From positions 1 through 26,231 of the forward strand of contig CAJTOI010000034.1 of NCBI GenBank assembly GCA_910577925.1: a DNA stretch of 26,231 nucleotides, read 5' to 3'. Origin of the DNA: an uncultured Roseburia sp. GTDB lineage: Bacteria > Bacillota > Clostridia > Lachnospirales > Lachnospiraceae. Below are positions 1-9,023 of this stretch, one piece after another (position 1 is the first letter of the stretch; each line of letters opens with the position of its first letter). Under the pieces are notes generated by a model. That model did not search any database. It was not told the DNA's origin and saw nothing but the letters and a program-made list of their open reading frames with translations. The position numbers were made by a program, and so were the translations under genes.

Positions 1-135
1 AAGGCCGGGCGCAAGCCCGTTCATTTCAGCCTTGACGGTTTCCGTCCGTTCTGCTATCTTTGCCGAGTGTCTATACACAACATCGGGCCAAGTTGGCCCT
101 AAGTCCAAACGGGGGACGAGGAACGGGGGCTTTCA

Positions 136-278
136 TATACGCTCTGTCTGCTGATGAAACCAGCCCTGCGCCTGCGGCCTCCCGCCCCGCAAGCACAGCC
201 TGTTCTCCTGCCGCTTCAAATACCCTTGCCCTCCCCGGCGGCAACGGCATTTTCACGGCAACGCCGACAGAGCGTATA
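136..278. repeat. 13-bp perfect inverted repeat with 117-bp interior
   Basis: TATACGCTCTGTC at 136-148 is exactly complementary to GACAGAGCGTATA at 266-278. The interior is GC-rich. The arms are too far apart for a simple terminator and could be paired binding sites or the base of a long structured RNA. Confidence 0.7.
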
Positions 279-344
279 ACACACTACACTTTGCTACGCA
301 AAGTCGTGTGCCAAAAGGGGCTACGCCCCCTTTGGATACCCCCA

Positions 345-393
345 CAACAAAACGGCGCTATGCCCCTTGCCGGGAGCATAGCGCCGTTTGTTG
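345..393. other. Long-stem hairpin without a T-tract
   Basis: Bases 350-363 pair perfectly with 376-389 (14 bp), and the stem continues through 345-348/390-393 with one bulged A at 349. Three more G-C pairs can form inside the loop. There is no run of T on either side, so it is not a standard intrinsic terminator. A smaller hairpin lies directly upstream at 280-310 (ACTTTGC/GCAAAGT around a TAC loop) and an imperfect one at 311-335. Confidence 0.7.
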
Positions 394-559
394 TCAGCAG
401 CCCGTTTCACGGTCTGCGTGTAGTCTCTTGTAAACTGACCTAAATAGTACTTGAAATATCAAACTTAAAAGCGAATTTAGAAACTGTATTCCGTCACATG
501 CCTGATAGCATATTCTACTTTTCCGGCTCGTTGGTTCTTTATAAGTGCCGTTTTTCCCG

Positions 560-598
560 AAAAAAGCACCGTCCGGGCAGTTCCCGGACGATGCTTTT
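560..598 (-). terminator. Intrinsic terminator of the pyruvate:ferredoxin oxidoreductase gene
   Basis: On the minus strand a GC-rich stem (GTCCGGG with its partner CCCGGAC, extended by GCA/TGC) is followed by a run of T, 34 bases past the stop codon at 632. The plus strand also ends in five T, so it may work both ways. Confidence 0.9.
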
Positions 599-631
599 TC
601 CTACCGACCTTACAGGTCAGCTTTTATGCAA

Positions 632-3600
632 TTATTTGTACAGCTCTACCAGACGAAGCAGGTGCTCGTAACGCTCCGTCGCCGCATCCTCGGATGCCTT
701 AAAGAGCTGCTCTGCTCTCTCCGGGAATGCTCTGGTCAGACGGCTGTAACGTGTCTCGTTGTTCAGGAACTCCTGGTAAGTTCCGTCGCCCGGCTTGGAG
801 GTCAGCGTGAACGGATTCTTGCCTTCCGCCTTGAGAGCCGGATTGAAGGAGAAGAGGTTCCAGTAGCCTGCAGCTACAGCTTTCTTCATCTCATCCTGGC
901 AGTGGTTCATACCGCCCTTTACGCCGTGCAGCTCACACGGAGCATATCCGATGATCAGAGACGGGCCGTTGTAAGCCTCAGCCTCAGCCAGTACCTTTAC
1001 CGCATGAGCCATATTGGCGCCGAGTGCGATCTGTGCCACGTACACATAACCATAGCTCATCGCGATCTCCGCAAGGCTCTTCTTGCCGACTTCTTTTCCT
1101 GCTGCCGCAAACTGGCATACCTCACCGATATTGGAAGCCTTGGAAGCCTGACCGCCGGTGTTGGAGTACATCTCGGTATCGAATACCATGACATTTACGT
1201 TCTCGCCGGAAGCAAGTACATGATCTAATCCGCCGAAACCGATATCGTAAGCCCATCCGTCTCCTCCGAAGATCCAAACGGATTTCTTTACGAGGTAATC
1301 CTTCTTATCAAGCGCTGCCTTTGCATCCGGGCATCCCGCTGCAGCTGCCTTCTCAAGCTCTGCAACCAGCGCGTCCGTCGCCGCCGCATTCTCTTTCGTG
1401 CTGTCTTTTGTCTCCATAAACTTCGCGAACGCATCCTTTAACTCAGCCGGAGCCTTGTCGGAGGAAGCACACTTCTCTGCGCTTGCGATCGCCTGATCGC
1501 GGAGCACCTTCTGTCCGATCTGCATACCGAGTCCGTGCTCTGCGTTGTCCTCGAATAAAGAGTTCGCCCATGCCGGCCCCTTCTTGGAGTCTTTGTTCAC
1601 TGTGTACGGCGAAGTAGCTGCCGGGCCGCCCCAGATAGAGGAGCATCCGGTCGCATTGCTGATGTACATATGCTCGCCGAACAGCTGTGTGATCAGACGT
1701 GCATAGGAAGTCTCCGCACATCCCGCACAGGAACCGGAGAACTCAAGCAGCGGCTGATTGAACTGAGAGCCCTTTACGGTGTTGTCCGCCGGCATACCCG
1801 GTTTCTTGCCTACGTTTGCAACCAGGTAATCGAATACCGGCTGCTCTGCCGCCTGGGATTCCTGCGGAACCATCGCAATCGCGCCAACCGGACATACGGT
1901 GATACACTCGCCGCATCCCATACAGTCTAACGGGGATATGCTCATGGTGTATTTGTACTCGCCTGCCTTCGGCTTGGTGTCGGCAAGCTTAATCTGCTCC
2001 GGAGCTGCCTTAACCTCGTCCTCACTCAGCATAAACGGACGGATGGTCGCATGGGAACATACAAACGCACACTGGTTACACTGGATACACTTCTCTGCAT
2101 CCCAGGTCGGAACGGTCACTGCGGTACCGCGTTTCTCATATGCGGAAGCGCCGTGCTCGAACTGTCCGTCCGGATTGCCCATGAACGCGGAAACCGGAAG
2201 GGAATCGCCGTCCATCAGAGAAATCGGGTTCATCAGCTCTTTGACCATCTTAACGGTCTCGGGACGTCCTGTAAGCTCCGCCGGAGCCGGATCCGCTGCC
2301 GGGTTAGACCAGGAAGCCGGAATCTCAACCTTATGTACGGCGTCGACACCCGCGTCAATTGCCTTGTAGTTCATCTCAACGACCGCATCGCCCTTCTTGC
2401 CGTAGGACTTCTTCGCAGCCTGCTTCATAAAATCAACCGCCTGCTCAATCGGCATTACGTTTGCCAGCTTGAAGAATGCGGACTGCAAGATCGTGTTGGT
2501 ACGCTTGCCCATACCGATCTCAATCGCTTTGTCAATCGCGTTGATCGTATATAACTGAATGTTGTTGTCAGCGATGTATTTCTTTGCCGCAGCGTTCAGA
2601 TGATGCTCTAACTCCTCATCGGACCACTGGCAGTTAATCATGAAAACTCCGCCCGGCTTTACATCCTGAACCATCTTAAAGCCCTTGGTCACGTAGGACG
2701 GATTGTGGCAAGCCACGAAATCGGCCTGGTTGATGTAATACGGGCTCTTGATCGGCTTGTCACCGAATCTCAGGTGGGAAATGGTAACGCCGCCGGTCTT
2801 CTTGGAGTCATACTGGAAGTATGCCTGGATATATTTGTCGGTGTGATCGCCGATAATCTTGGTGGAGTTCTTGTTCGCACCGACGGTACCGTCGCCGCCG
2901 AGACCCCAGAACTTGCACTCTACGGTACCTGCTGCGGATGTGATCGGAGCCGGCTTTACCTCCGGTAAGCTTAAGTTCGTCACATCGTCCACGATACCGA
3001 TCGTGAATCTCTTCTTCGGAGCGTCGTTCTCCAGCTCCTTGTATACGGCAAATACGGATGAAGGCGGTGTGTCCTTGGAGCCTAATCCGTAGCGTCCGCC
3101 CGTGAGGACAACGGTGTCGAGACCTGCCTCGCGCAGTGTAGCGGCTACATCTAAGAATAACGGATCTCCGAGTGATCCCGGCTCTTTCGTACGGTCAAGA
3201 ACAGCTACTTTCTTCACGGTCTTCGGCAGCGCTTTCAGGAAGGACTCCGCAACCCACGGACGGTACAGGCGAACCTTTACGAGGCCGACCTTCTCACCCT
3301 TCGCGGTCAGGTAGTCGATTACTTCCTCGGCAACGTCGTTGATGGAACCCATCGCAACGATCACGCGCTCTGCGTCCGGCGCTCCGTAGTAGTTAAACAG
3401 ATCGTAATTCGTGCCGAGCTTCTCATTGACCTTCTGCATGTACTTGGACACGATTGCGGGAAGCGCATCGTATGCCGTGTTGCATGCCTCGCGGTGCTGG
3501 AAGAAGACGTCGCCGTTCTCATGGGAACCGCGCATAGCCGGATGCTCCGGATTGAGCGCATGCGCACGGAACGCAGCAACCGCATCCATATTGCACATCT

Positions 3601-4177
3601 CTTTTAAGTCTGCAAAATCCCACTTCTCAATCTTCTGAATCTCGTGAGAAGTACGGAATCCGTCGAAGAAATTGATAAACGGAACTTTTCCCTCAATCGT
3701 CGCCAGATGTGCAACCGGGCTTAAATCCATAACCTCCTGCGGATTGGTCTCACACAGCATCGCGAAACCGGTCTGACGGCAAGCATATACGTCGCTGTGG
3801 TCGCCGAAAATATTCAGAGACTGGGTAGCTACGGTACGGGCAGATACGTCGAATACACAGGGAAGCATCTCACCCGCAATCTTGTACATATTCGGGATCA
3901 TAAGCAAAAGACCCTGAGATGCCGTAAATGTGGTTGTCAGCGCACCTGCGGCAAGAGAACCGTGAACGGCACCCGCTGCACCTGCCTCCGACTCCATCTC
4001 TACGACCTTCACCTGATTTCCGAAAATGTTCTCCTGACCTGCTGCGGACCACTGATCTACAGAGTCTGCCATCGGGCTGGAAGGTGTGATTGGGTAAATA
4101 GCTGCAACGTCTGTAAACGCGTACGCAACATGAGCTGCGGCTGTGTTACCGTCCATTGACTGTTTTGCTCTGGACAT
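632..4177 (-). CDS. nifJ: Pyruvate:ferredoxin (flavodoxin) oxidoreductase, single-chain
   Basis: This 1181-residue protein converts pyruvate and CoA to acetyl-CoA and CO2 and passes electrons to ferredoxin, the central pyruvate step of anaerobic fermentation. It is cytoplasmic and thiamine-diphosphate dependent. The full homodimeric architecture is present: N-terminal pyruvate-binding domain (about 1-250), transketolase-C-like domain (260-410), gamma/EKR region (415-670), two 4Fe-4S clusters (CIQCNQCAFVC near 695 and CMGCGECITVCP near 750), and a C-terminal thiamine-diphosphate domain. The latter holds CAGC near 815, ATGCSS near 842 and CELHG near 1082, the four cysteines that bind the proximal cluster in this family. 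The length is normal for the family. The ATG at 4177 follows an AAGGAGGAA site. It is transcribed alone, with its own promoter and terminator. Confidence 0.98.
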   Translation of the reverse strand: MSRAKQSMDGNTAAAHVAYAFTDVAAIYPITPSSPMADSVDQWSAAGQENIFGNQVKVVEMESEAGAAGAVHGSLAAGALTTTFTASQGLLLMIPNMYKIAGEMLPCVFDVSARTVATQSLNIFGDHSDVYACRQTGFAMLCETNPQEVMDLSPVAHLATIEGKVPFINFFDGFRTSHEIQKIEKWDFADLKEMCNMDAVAAFRAHALNPEHPAMRGSHENGDVFFQHREACNTAYDALPAIVSKYMQKVNEKLGTNYDLFNYYGAPDAERVIVAMGSINDVAEEVIDYLTAKGEKVGLVKVRLYRPWVAESFLKALPKTVKKVAVLDRTKEPGSLGDPLFLDVAATLREAGLDTVVLTGGRYGLGSKDTPPSSVFAVYKELENDAPKKRFTIGIVDDVTNLSLPEVKPAPITSAAGTVECKFWGLGGDGTVGANKNSTKIIGDHTDKYIQAYFQYDSKKTGGVTISHLRFGDKPIKSPYYINQADFVACHNPSYVTKGFKMVQDVKPGGVFMINCQWSDEELEHHLNAAAKKYIADNNIQLYTINAIDKAIEIGMGKRTNTILQSAFFKLANVMPIEQAVDFMKQAAKKSYGKKGDAVVEMNYKAIDAGVDAVHKVEIPASWSNPAADPAPAELTGRPETVKMVKELMNPISLMDGDSLPVSAFMGNPDGQFEHGASAYEKRGTAVTVPTWDAEKCIQCNQCAFVCSHATIRPFMLSEDEVKAAPEQIKLADTKPKAGEYKYTMSISPLDCMGCGECITVCPVGAIAMVPQESQAAEQPVFDYLVANVGKKPGMPADNTVKGSQFNQPLLEFSGSCAGCAETSYARLITQLFGEHMYISNATGCSSIWGGPAATSPYTVNKDSKKGPAWANSLFEDNAEHGLGMQIGQKVLRDQAIASAEKCASSDKAPAELKDAFAKFMETKDSTKENAAATDALVAELEKAAAAGCPDAKAALDKKDYLVKKSVWIFGGDGWAYDIGFGGLDHVLASGENVNVMVFDTEMYSNTGGQASKASNIGEVCQFAAAGKEVGKKSLAEIAMSYGYVYVAQIALGANMAHAVKVLAEAEAYNGPSLIIGYAPCELHGVKGGMNHCQDEMKKAVAAGYWNLFSFNPALKAEGKNPFTLTSKPGDGTYQEFLNNETRYSRLTRAFPERAEQLFKASEDAATERYEHLLRLVELYK

Positions 4178-4243
4178 TATTTATTCCTCCTTCTTACTTA
4201 ATAGTAAATGTAATTAGTGTGTCATTTTACCGACCTATAGATA

Positions 4244-4272
4244 ATTTTATCATTTAATTTGTCGATTGTAAA
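4244..4272 (-). promoter_or_regulatory. Sigma-A-type promoter of the oxidoreductase gene
   Basis: On the minus strand TTTACA (4267-4272), a 17-base spacer and TAAAAT (4244-4249) lie about 70 bases before the start codon. I saw no convincing Rex operator next to it. Confidence 0.65.
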
Positions 4273-4301
4273 CGTTTTTACTGTACAAAAACAGATGCAA
4301 T

Positions 4302-7163
4302 TCAGATATATTTCCGCTCAAACTCTTCCACCGGCAGCGGCTTGTCAAACAAATATCCCTGTCCGTAGCGGAATCCGCAGTCGAGAAGGAAGCGCTGCTG
4401 CTGCTCTTCCTCGATTCCCTCAAAAATAATCTCCGATTTCGCCGCCCGGATAAACTGCCCCATCTGCGTGACAAATTCTCTCTGCTCCGCCACGCTGATA
4501 CGCTCCGTAAACTGCTTGTCGATTTTGATTACATCCGCCGGGACTTCCATCAGCACGCTTAAAGACGAATAACCCGTGCCGAAATCGTCGATGGCGATGC
4601 GGTACCCCTCCCGCACAAGCTCTGCCAGACAATTCTTTAAGCTGTCAAGGTTATCCACAATCACGCTCTCGGTGACCTCGATCTCTATGTACTGCGGCTC
4701 GATCCCGTAACGCTCCATCAGCTCTCTGAGCCGTTTGACGAAATTCTCTCCCCCGTCCTCAAAATGTCTTCTGGAAAAATTTGTGGAGACGGTAAACAGC
4801 TGTCTTCCGGCATTCTTCCAGCGCCGCATCGCCCGCAGCAGCTGCTCTAAAATATAGAAATCCAGATCCACGATATATCCGATATTCTCAAGCGACGGGA
4901 TAAACTCCGAGGGAGAGACGACCTCACCTGCAGCGTTTCTCCAGCGCGCAAGCGCCTCCGCCCCGTAGATCTGCCCCTTATCCAGCAGAAATTTCGGCTG
5001 AAGAAATATTTCGATTTCCCCCTTCTGCATCGCGGCATAAAAACGTCCGGTAATCTGAATCGTCGCGTCCCGCTTCCTGCGCATATCTTCTCTGTAAACC
5101 GCGACGCTGATATTCTTCTGTTCCTTTGCCTGCTTTCTCGCGAGATTGGCTCCTTCGAGCACCGTCTCAAACGATTCTCTCGGCCCTGTCACAAAACAGA
5201 TCCCCGCGGACAGAGACATCGCGCTCGCGGGATACTTCTCCTTCTGTCTGTCCGCAAACCGGCTGTTTTCCTCCAAAACCCTGTGATACAACTCCGCCTC
5301 GCTTCTGCCGCAGATCAGCTCCACAAAAAAATCCGAGTACAGATGACATCCCTCCAGCACGTAATCCGCCCCGCGGATCTGCTCTGCCAGTTCCTGCAGG
5401 ATGTGATCCCCTACCTCCGAGCCGAAATTCTCATTGACATAAGAAAAATTATTGATATCAATGTGCACGAGTCCGTATACCATATCCGGCGTTTTCTCCT
5501 GCATCACGGCCAGATGCTTCTGTACATTCTTTCGAAATGCGTCCGGATTATAAAGCCCCGTCAGCATATCCAGCTCCTGCAGCTGTCTGATTTCCCGCTG
5601 ATCCTCACTCAGCTTTCTGCGCAGTGTGGCAAACACGCCGACGATGCGCCCCAGCTCGCGGAAGGTTTCCCGCTCCGACGCCGTGATCTTCCGCTCTCTG
5701 TGATGCCATCCGACGCACAGCCGCCCGATGCGGCTGCCCGAAAATTCAAACTTCAGCGCGGCAAGACGGCGGATGCGCTGCCTGGTTTTGTTCCAGTTTG
5801 AGAGCAGAATCCGCTCCTCCCCCGGCATCTCTTCTATCATTACAAATTCCCCGACACCCGCCTCCTCAAACTCGTGGATATAAGGCATAAACACAGGCTT
5901 CTCATACACCTGCCCGTAATTGCTCCAGCAATTTGTCAGCATCACCTCCGACTTCTCGTCCATATTTTCGAAGACGGCAGCAAAATCCACGTGATATTTC
6001 TTTCCGATCTGCTCGATCAGAACATTTAAAGATCCGTTGATATCCCGCGCATGAGACAGCAGGCTGAATGCAAAGTGAAGAAATTCCTTATCCATATCTC
6101 CGCTCCGCACCTGCCACTCCTCCTCGCGCATACTCCGACGTTCCGCCGACGGCATCGGCTGCTCCTCCCCCTTTTTCACAAAATGGAACCCGTTCTTGCC
6201 GCCCCTCTTGATCTGATACATCGCTCTGTCCGCCATTTCAAAGAGAGTCTTGTAATCAAACGCATCCACACCGTAGACCGCGAGCCCCACGCTCAAGGTC
6301 ACATTCACCACCGCATCGCCGCCGATCAGCTGTTTTGTGTTTTCCCCGCAGAGTTTCTCCGCACACGCTTTCGCCTTCTCTACTGTTGTATGCTTCATGA
6401 ACGCAAGAAATTCGTCCCCGCCGATTCTTCCCACCAGACTTTTTTTGTCAAACTGCTCTGCGATTGCCTGAGCGGCATCCAGAATCACCGTATCGCCGAC
6501 CGTATGCCCAAACGTATCGTTGACCTGCTTAAAATTATCGATATCAATCAGAAACATCACATGCGTCGCGTCCGGCTCCTCCGCAATCGCCTGCGTTATC
6601 GCCTCCGCGATGGCCACCTTGTTCAAAAGCCTTGTCAGCGGGTCAAGGCGAAGTTCCTCGGCCAGCTGTCTGTTCCGCTTTTTGCTGACCCGTTTTCTTT
6701 TATTCTCAAGCGCTTTGCGCTCGTCAATATTCCATGCGGTCAGAAGATAATAGGGCGTCGCGTTCCGGTACGCATACAGCCTGGTCTGTACCATAAACCA
6801 GTGCAGATTCCCGTCGCTTCCGACAAAGCGCAGCTCCATATGCTCCGTCGTCTTCCCCTCGCGGCAGTTCTCCATCATATCCTCAAACCCGCCGATATCC
6901 TCCTTACAGATATAGTCGGTAAACGGCCGGTTCCCTGTGAGAAGGTCCGCGCGCGTATAGCCCTCTTCCCGCAGAAATGCCTCGTTGACCTCCTCAAAAT
7001 ATAGTCCGTTTCCTCCTTTTAACACCGCAAGCCCTACCGGGAGCCCGCGCACAAGCTCCTGTAATTTTTTCCGCTCATATTTCTCCCGATGCAGTTTGTC
7101 CGTCAGTATCGACACGCACTCTTCATGTGCTGTTTTTTCCAATTCCAGCTCATATCGTTCCAT
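4302..7163 (-). CDS. PAS-GGDEF-GAF-like-GGDEF(degenerate)-EAL cyclic-di-GMP enzyme
   Basis: This 953-residue protein has no membrane segment and combines c-di-GMP synthase and phosphodiesterase modules. In order: N-terminal coiled region and PAS sensor (about 30-150); a first GGDEF domain with intact GRIGGDEF near 248; a GAF-like middle region (about 360-510); a second GGDEF fold in which the signature is LYSDFF near 609; and a C-terminal EAL domain (700-950). The EAL domain keeps GAEALARW (734), EVTES, IDDFGTG (858), IKIDK, EGIE and the late glutamine in YGQGYLF. The first GGDEF lacks the RxxD inhibitory site (DKKS is there instead). I chose the ATG at 7163 because AGGGGG lies 8 bases upstream. 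The alternative ATG at 7202 has no ribosome site and overlaps the promoter. I infer that it can both make and destroy c-di-GMP; the net direction cannot be read from sequence. Confidence 0.95.
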   Translation of the reverse strand: MERYELELEKTAHEECVSILTDKLHREKYERKKLQELVRGLPVGLAVLKGGNGLYFEEVNEAFLREEGYTRADLLTGNRPFTDYICKEDIGGFEDMMENCREGKTTEHMELRFVGSDGNLHWFMVQTRLYAYRNATPYYLLTAWNIDERKALENKRKRVSKKRNRQLAEELRLDPLTRLLNKVAIAEAITQAIAEEPDATHVMFLIDIDNFKQVNDTFGHTVGDTVILDAAQAIAEQFDKKSLVGRIGGDEFLAFMKHTTVEKAKACAEKLCGENTKQLIGGDAVVNVTLSVGLAVYGVDAFDYKTLFEMADRAMYQIKRGGKNGFHFVKKGEEQPMPSAERRSMREEEWQVRSGDMDKEFLHFAFSLLSHARDINGSLNVLIEQIGKKYHVDFAAVFENMDEKSEVMLTNCWSNYGQVYEKPVFMPYIHEFEEAGVGEFVMIEEMPGEERILLSNWNKTRQRIRRLAALKFEFSGSRIGRLCVGWHHRERKITASERETFRELGRIVGVFATLRRKLSEDQREIRQLQELDMLTGLYNPDAFRKNVQKHLAVMQEKTPDMVYGLVHIDINNFSYVNENFGSEVGDHILQELAEQIRGADYVLEGCHLYSDFFVELICGRSEAELYHRVLEENSRFADRQKEKYPASAMSLSAGICFVTGPRESFETVLEGANLARKQAKEQKNISVAVYREDMRRKRDATIQITGRFYAAMQKGEIEIFLQPKFLLDKGQIYGAEALARWRNAAGEVVSPSEFIPSLENIGYIVDLDFYILEQLLRAMRRWKNAGRQLFTVSTNFSRRHFEDGGENFVKRLRELMERYGIEPQYIEIEVTESVIVDNLDSLKNCLAELVREGYRIAIDDFGTGYSSLSVLMEVPADVIKIDKQFTERISVAEQREFVTQMGQFIRAAKSEIIFEGIEEEQQQRFLLDCGFRYGQGYLFDKPLPVEEFERKYI

Positions 7164-7203
7164 ATCTTTTCCCCCTGCGTCTTCAAACCAATCAATGTGC
7201 ACT

Positions 7204-7212
7204 ATTATAACA
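7204..7212 (-). promoter_or_regulatory. Extended -10 promoter of the GGDEF/EAL gene
   Basis: The minus strand reads TGTTATAAT, a perfect -10 with a TG extension, and only a weak -35 (TTCCTG) 17 bases upstream. A start near 7197 leaves a leader of about 35 bases and excludes the ATG at 7202. Confidence 0.65.
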
Positions 7213-7277
7213 AACTTTTTTTCAAACAGGAAGCCCCGAATGTATTTTTAAAATGTACATTTAATAAGATGTTTCGG

Positions 7278-7306
7278 TTGCATTTCCAGCCTTTTTTTAG
7301 TATGAT
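7278..7306 (+). promoter_or_regulatory. Sigma-A-type promoter of the ABC-F gene
   Basis: TTGCAT (7278-7283), a 17-base spacer and TATGAT (7301-7306), 54 bases before the ATG at 7361. It points away from the promoter of the neighbouring c-di-GMP gene. Confidence 0.7.
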
Positions 7307-7360
7307 ACGAATTGATGTGAAATTTTGGAATGATTTAATAAAATTAAGGAGAAAACGGCA

Positions 7361-9001
7361 ATGATAAGTACAAGCAATGTCACTTTACGAATCGGCAAAA
7401 AGGCTCTTTTTGAAGATGTGAATATAAAATTTACGGAAGGCTGCTGCTATGGTCTGATCGGTGCAAACGGCGCCGGAAAATCCACCTTCTTAAAAATTTT
7501 ATCCGGACAGCTGGAGCCCACAAACGGAGAAGTCATCATTACCCCCGGGCAGAGACTTTCTTTCCTGCAGCAGGATCACTTTAAGTACGACGAGTATACC
7601 GTACTCGATACGGTTATCATGGGAAACAAACGGCTCTATGACATTATGAAAGAAAAGGATGCCATCTACATGAAGGAAGACTTCACCGACGAGGACGGAA
7701 TCCGTGCCAGTGAGCTTGAGGCGGAATTTGCGGATATGGACGGCTGGAATGCCGAGTCCGACGCCGCAACCATGTTAAACGGCCTCGGCATCCCGGTCGA
7801 GGAGCACTGCAACCTCATGGCAGATATGCCGGGCGCCTTAAAAGTCAAGGTGCTGCTGGCGCAGGCGCTGTTCGGCAATCCCGATATCCTGCTTTTAGAC
7901 GAGCCGACCAACCACCTGGACCTCGACGCCATCAGCTGGCTGGAAGAATTTCTGATTAATTTTGAGAATACCGTGATCGTCGTATCGCACGACCGCTATT
8001 TCTTAAATAAAGTCTGCACCAACATCGCCGACATTGACTACGGCAAGATTCAGCTGTACGCCGGCAACTACGACTTCTGGTATGAGTCGAGCCAGCTGCT
8101 CGTCAAACAGATGAAGGAGGCCAACAAGAAAAAGGAAGAGAAAATCAAAGAGCTGCAGGAATTTATCTCCCGCTTCTCCGCAAACGCTTCCAAATCCAAA
8201 CAGGCAACCTCCAGAAAACGCGCGCTCGAAAAAATCCAGCTGGATGAGATCCGTCCCTCCAGCCGCAAATACCCGTACATTGATTTCCGTCCGAACCGCG
8301 AGATCGGAAACGAAGTGCTGACCGTAGAGGGGCTTACGAAGACCATCGACGGCACAAAAGTGCTCGACAACGTGTCTTTTATTGTCGGACACGATGACAA
8401 GATCGCCTTTGTCGGCGGAAATGAGCTTGCCAAGACGACACTGTTTAAGATTTTAGCCGGGGAGATGGAACCGGATTCCGGCTCCTACAAGTGGGGTGTC
8501 ACAACCAGTCAGTCCTATTTTCCGAAAGACAACACCGAAATCTTTGACACGGATCTGCTGATCGTAGACTGGCTGACTCAGTATTCCGAGATTAAGGACG
8601 CGACCTATGTCCGCGGCTTTCTCGGCCGTATGCTCTTTGCCGGCGAGGACGGCGCAAAAAAAATGCGGGTGCTCTCCGGAGGAGAAAAGGTTCGCGTGCT
8701 GCTCTCCCGCATGATGATTATGGGCAGCAACATCCTGATCTTAGATGAACCGACGGATCACCTGGACATGGAATCCATCACCGCCTTAAACAACGGGCTG
8801 ATCAAGTTCCCGGGAGTTGTGCTTTTTGCCTCACGTGACCATCAGGTCGTACAGACAACCGCTAACCGCATCATTGAGTTCCTTCCGGACGGAACCTTTA
8901 TCGACAAGGTTTCCACTTACGACGAGTATCTTGAAAACGACGAGATGGCACGGAAACGGCAGGTTTACTCGATGTCGGCAGACGACGAGAGCGACAATTA
9001 G
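7361..9001 (+). CDS. ABC-F family ATPase (YkpA/YbiT-like)
   Basis: A 546-residue soluble protein with two ABC ATPase domains joined by a charged helical linker (about 240-300) and no membrane segments, the layout of ABC-F proteins that act on the ribosome. Domain 1 has Walker A GANGAGKST, Walker B LLLDEPTNHLD and switch SHDRYF, but its signature region reads MPGALKVKVLLAQ instead of LSGGQ/E. Domain 2 has GGNELAKTT as Walker A, signature LSGGEKVRVLLSR, Walker B LILDEPTDHLD and SRDHQ where a histidine switch (SHDHQ) is expected. The ATP site built from domain 1 Walker A and domain 2 signature is therefore canonical and the other is degenerate. AAGGAGA precedes the ATG. I see nothing that ties it to antibiotic resistance; a housekeeping translation role is more likely. 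Confidence 0.93.
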   Translation: MISTSNVTLRIGKKALFEDVNIKFTEGCCYGLIGANGAGKSTFLKILSGQLEPTNGEVIITPGQRLSFLQQDHFKYDEYTVLDTVIMGNKRLYDIMKEKDAIYMKEDFTDEDGIRASELEAEFADMDGWNAESDAATMLNGLGIPVEEHCNLMADMPGALKVKVLLAQALFGNPDILLLDEPTNHLDLDAISWLEEFLINFENTVIVVSHDRYFLNKVCTNIADIDYGKIQLYAGNYDFWYESSQLLVKQMKEANKKKEEKIKELQEFISRFSANASKSKQATSRKRALEKIQLDEIRPSSRKYPYIDFRPNREIGNEVLTVEGLTKTIDGTKVLDNVSFIVGHDDKIAFVGGNELAKTTLFKILAGEMEPDSGSYKWGVTTSQSYFPKDNTEIFDTDLLIVDWLTQYSEIKDATYVRGFLGRMLFAGEDGAKKMRVLSGGEKVRVLLSRMMIMGSNILILDEPTDHLDMESITALNNGLIKFPGVVLFASRDHQVVQTTANRIIEFLPDGTFIDKVSTYDEYLENDEMARKRQVYSMSADDESDN

Positions 9002-9023
9002 TCCGCTCATTCCGATAACCATA

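Larger units (their letters stand above)
1..440. other. Structured GC-rich non-coding stretch, possible mobile-element remnant
   Basis: No reading frame here has a ribosome site or a recognisable product. The sequence is richer in GC than the bases after 440 and carries several short inverted repeats: 6-10/15-19, 34-38/42-46, 85-91/93-99, 136-148/266-278, 288-294/298-304 and 345-363/376-393. Such clustering is typical of non-coding parts of integrative elements or plasmids (transfer origins, element ends), but no recombinase, relaxase or attachment repeat is visible in the window, so that origin is inference. Bases 440-559 are AT-richer and show nothing I can name. Confidence 0.4.

Noticed and set aside
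60..443. Open frame of 127 codons on the plus strand at the left edge, and a 61-codon frame on the minus strand (71-256)
   Set aside because: No ribosome site, Pro/Ala-rich composition typical of GC-rich non-coding DNA, and both run through inverted repeats. I recognise no protein family.
4178..4301. Rex-type redox operator or riboswitch in front of the oxidoreductase gene
   Set aside because: The gap contains only a promoter and ribosome site; no Rex palindrome or folded leader was found by eye.
7163..7202. N-terminal 13-codon extension of the GGDEF/EAL protein
   Set aside because: No ribosome site at 7202, and the ATG would lie at the predicted transcription start; the ATG at 7163 has a good site.
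7361..9001. Antibiotic-resistance ABC-F protein
   Set aside because: The linker is short and the motifs fit the YkpA/YbiT-like housekeeping group; nothing in the neighbourhood suggests resistance or mobility.
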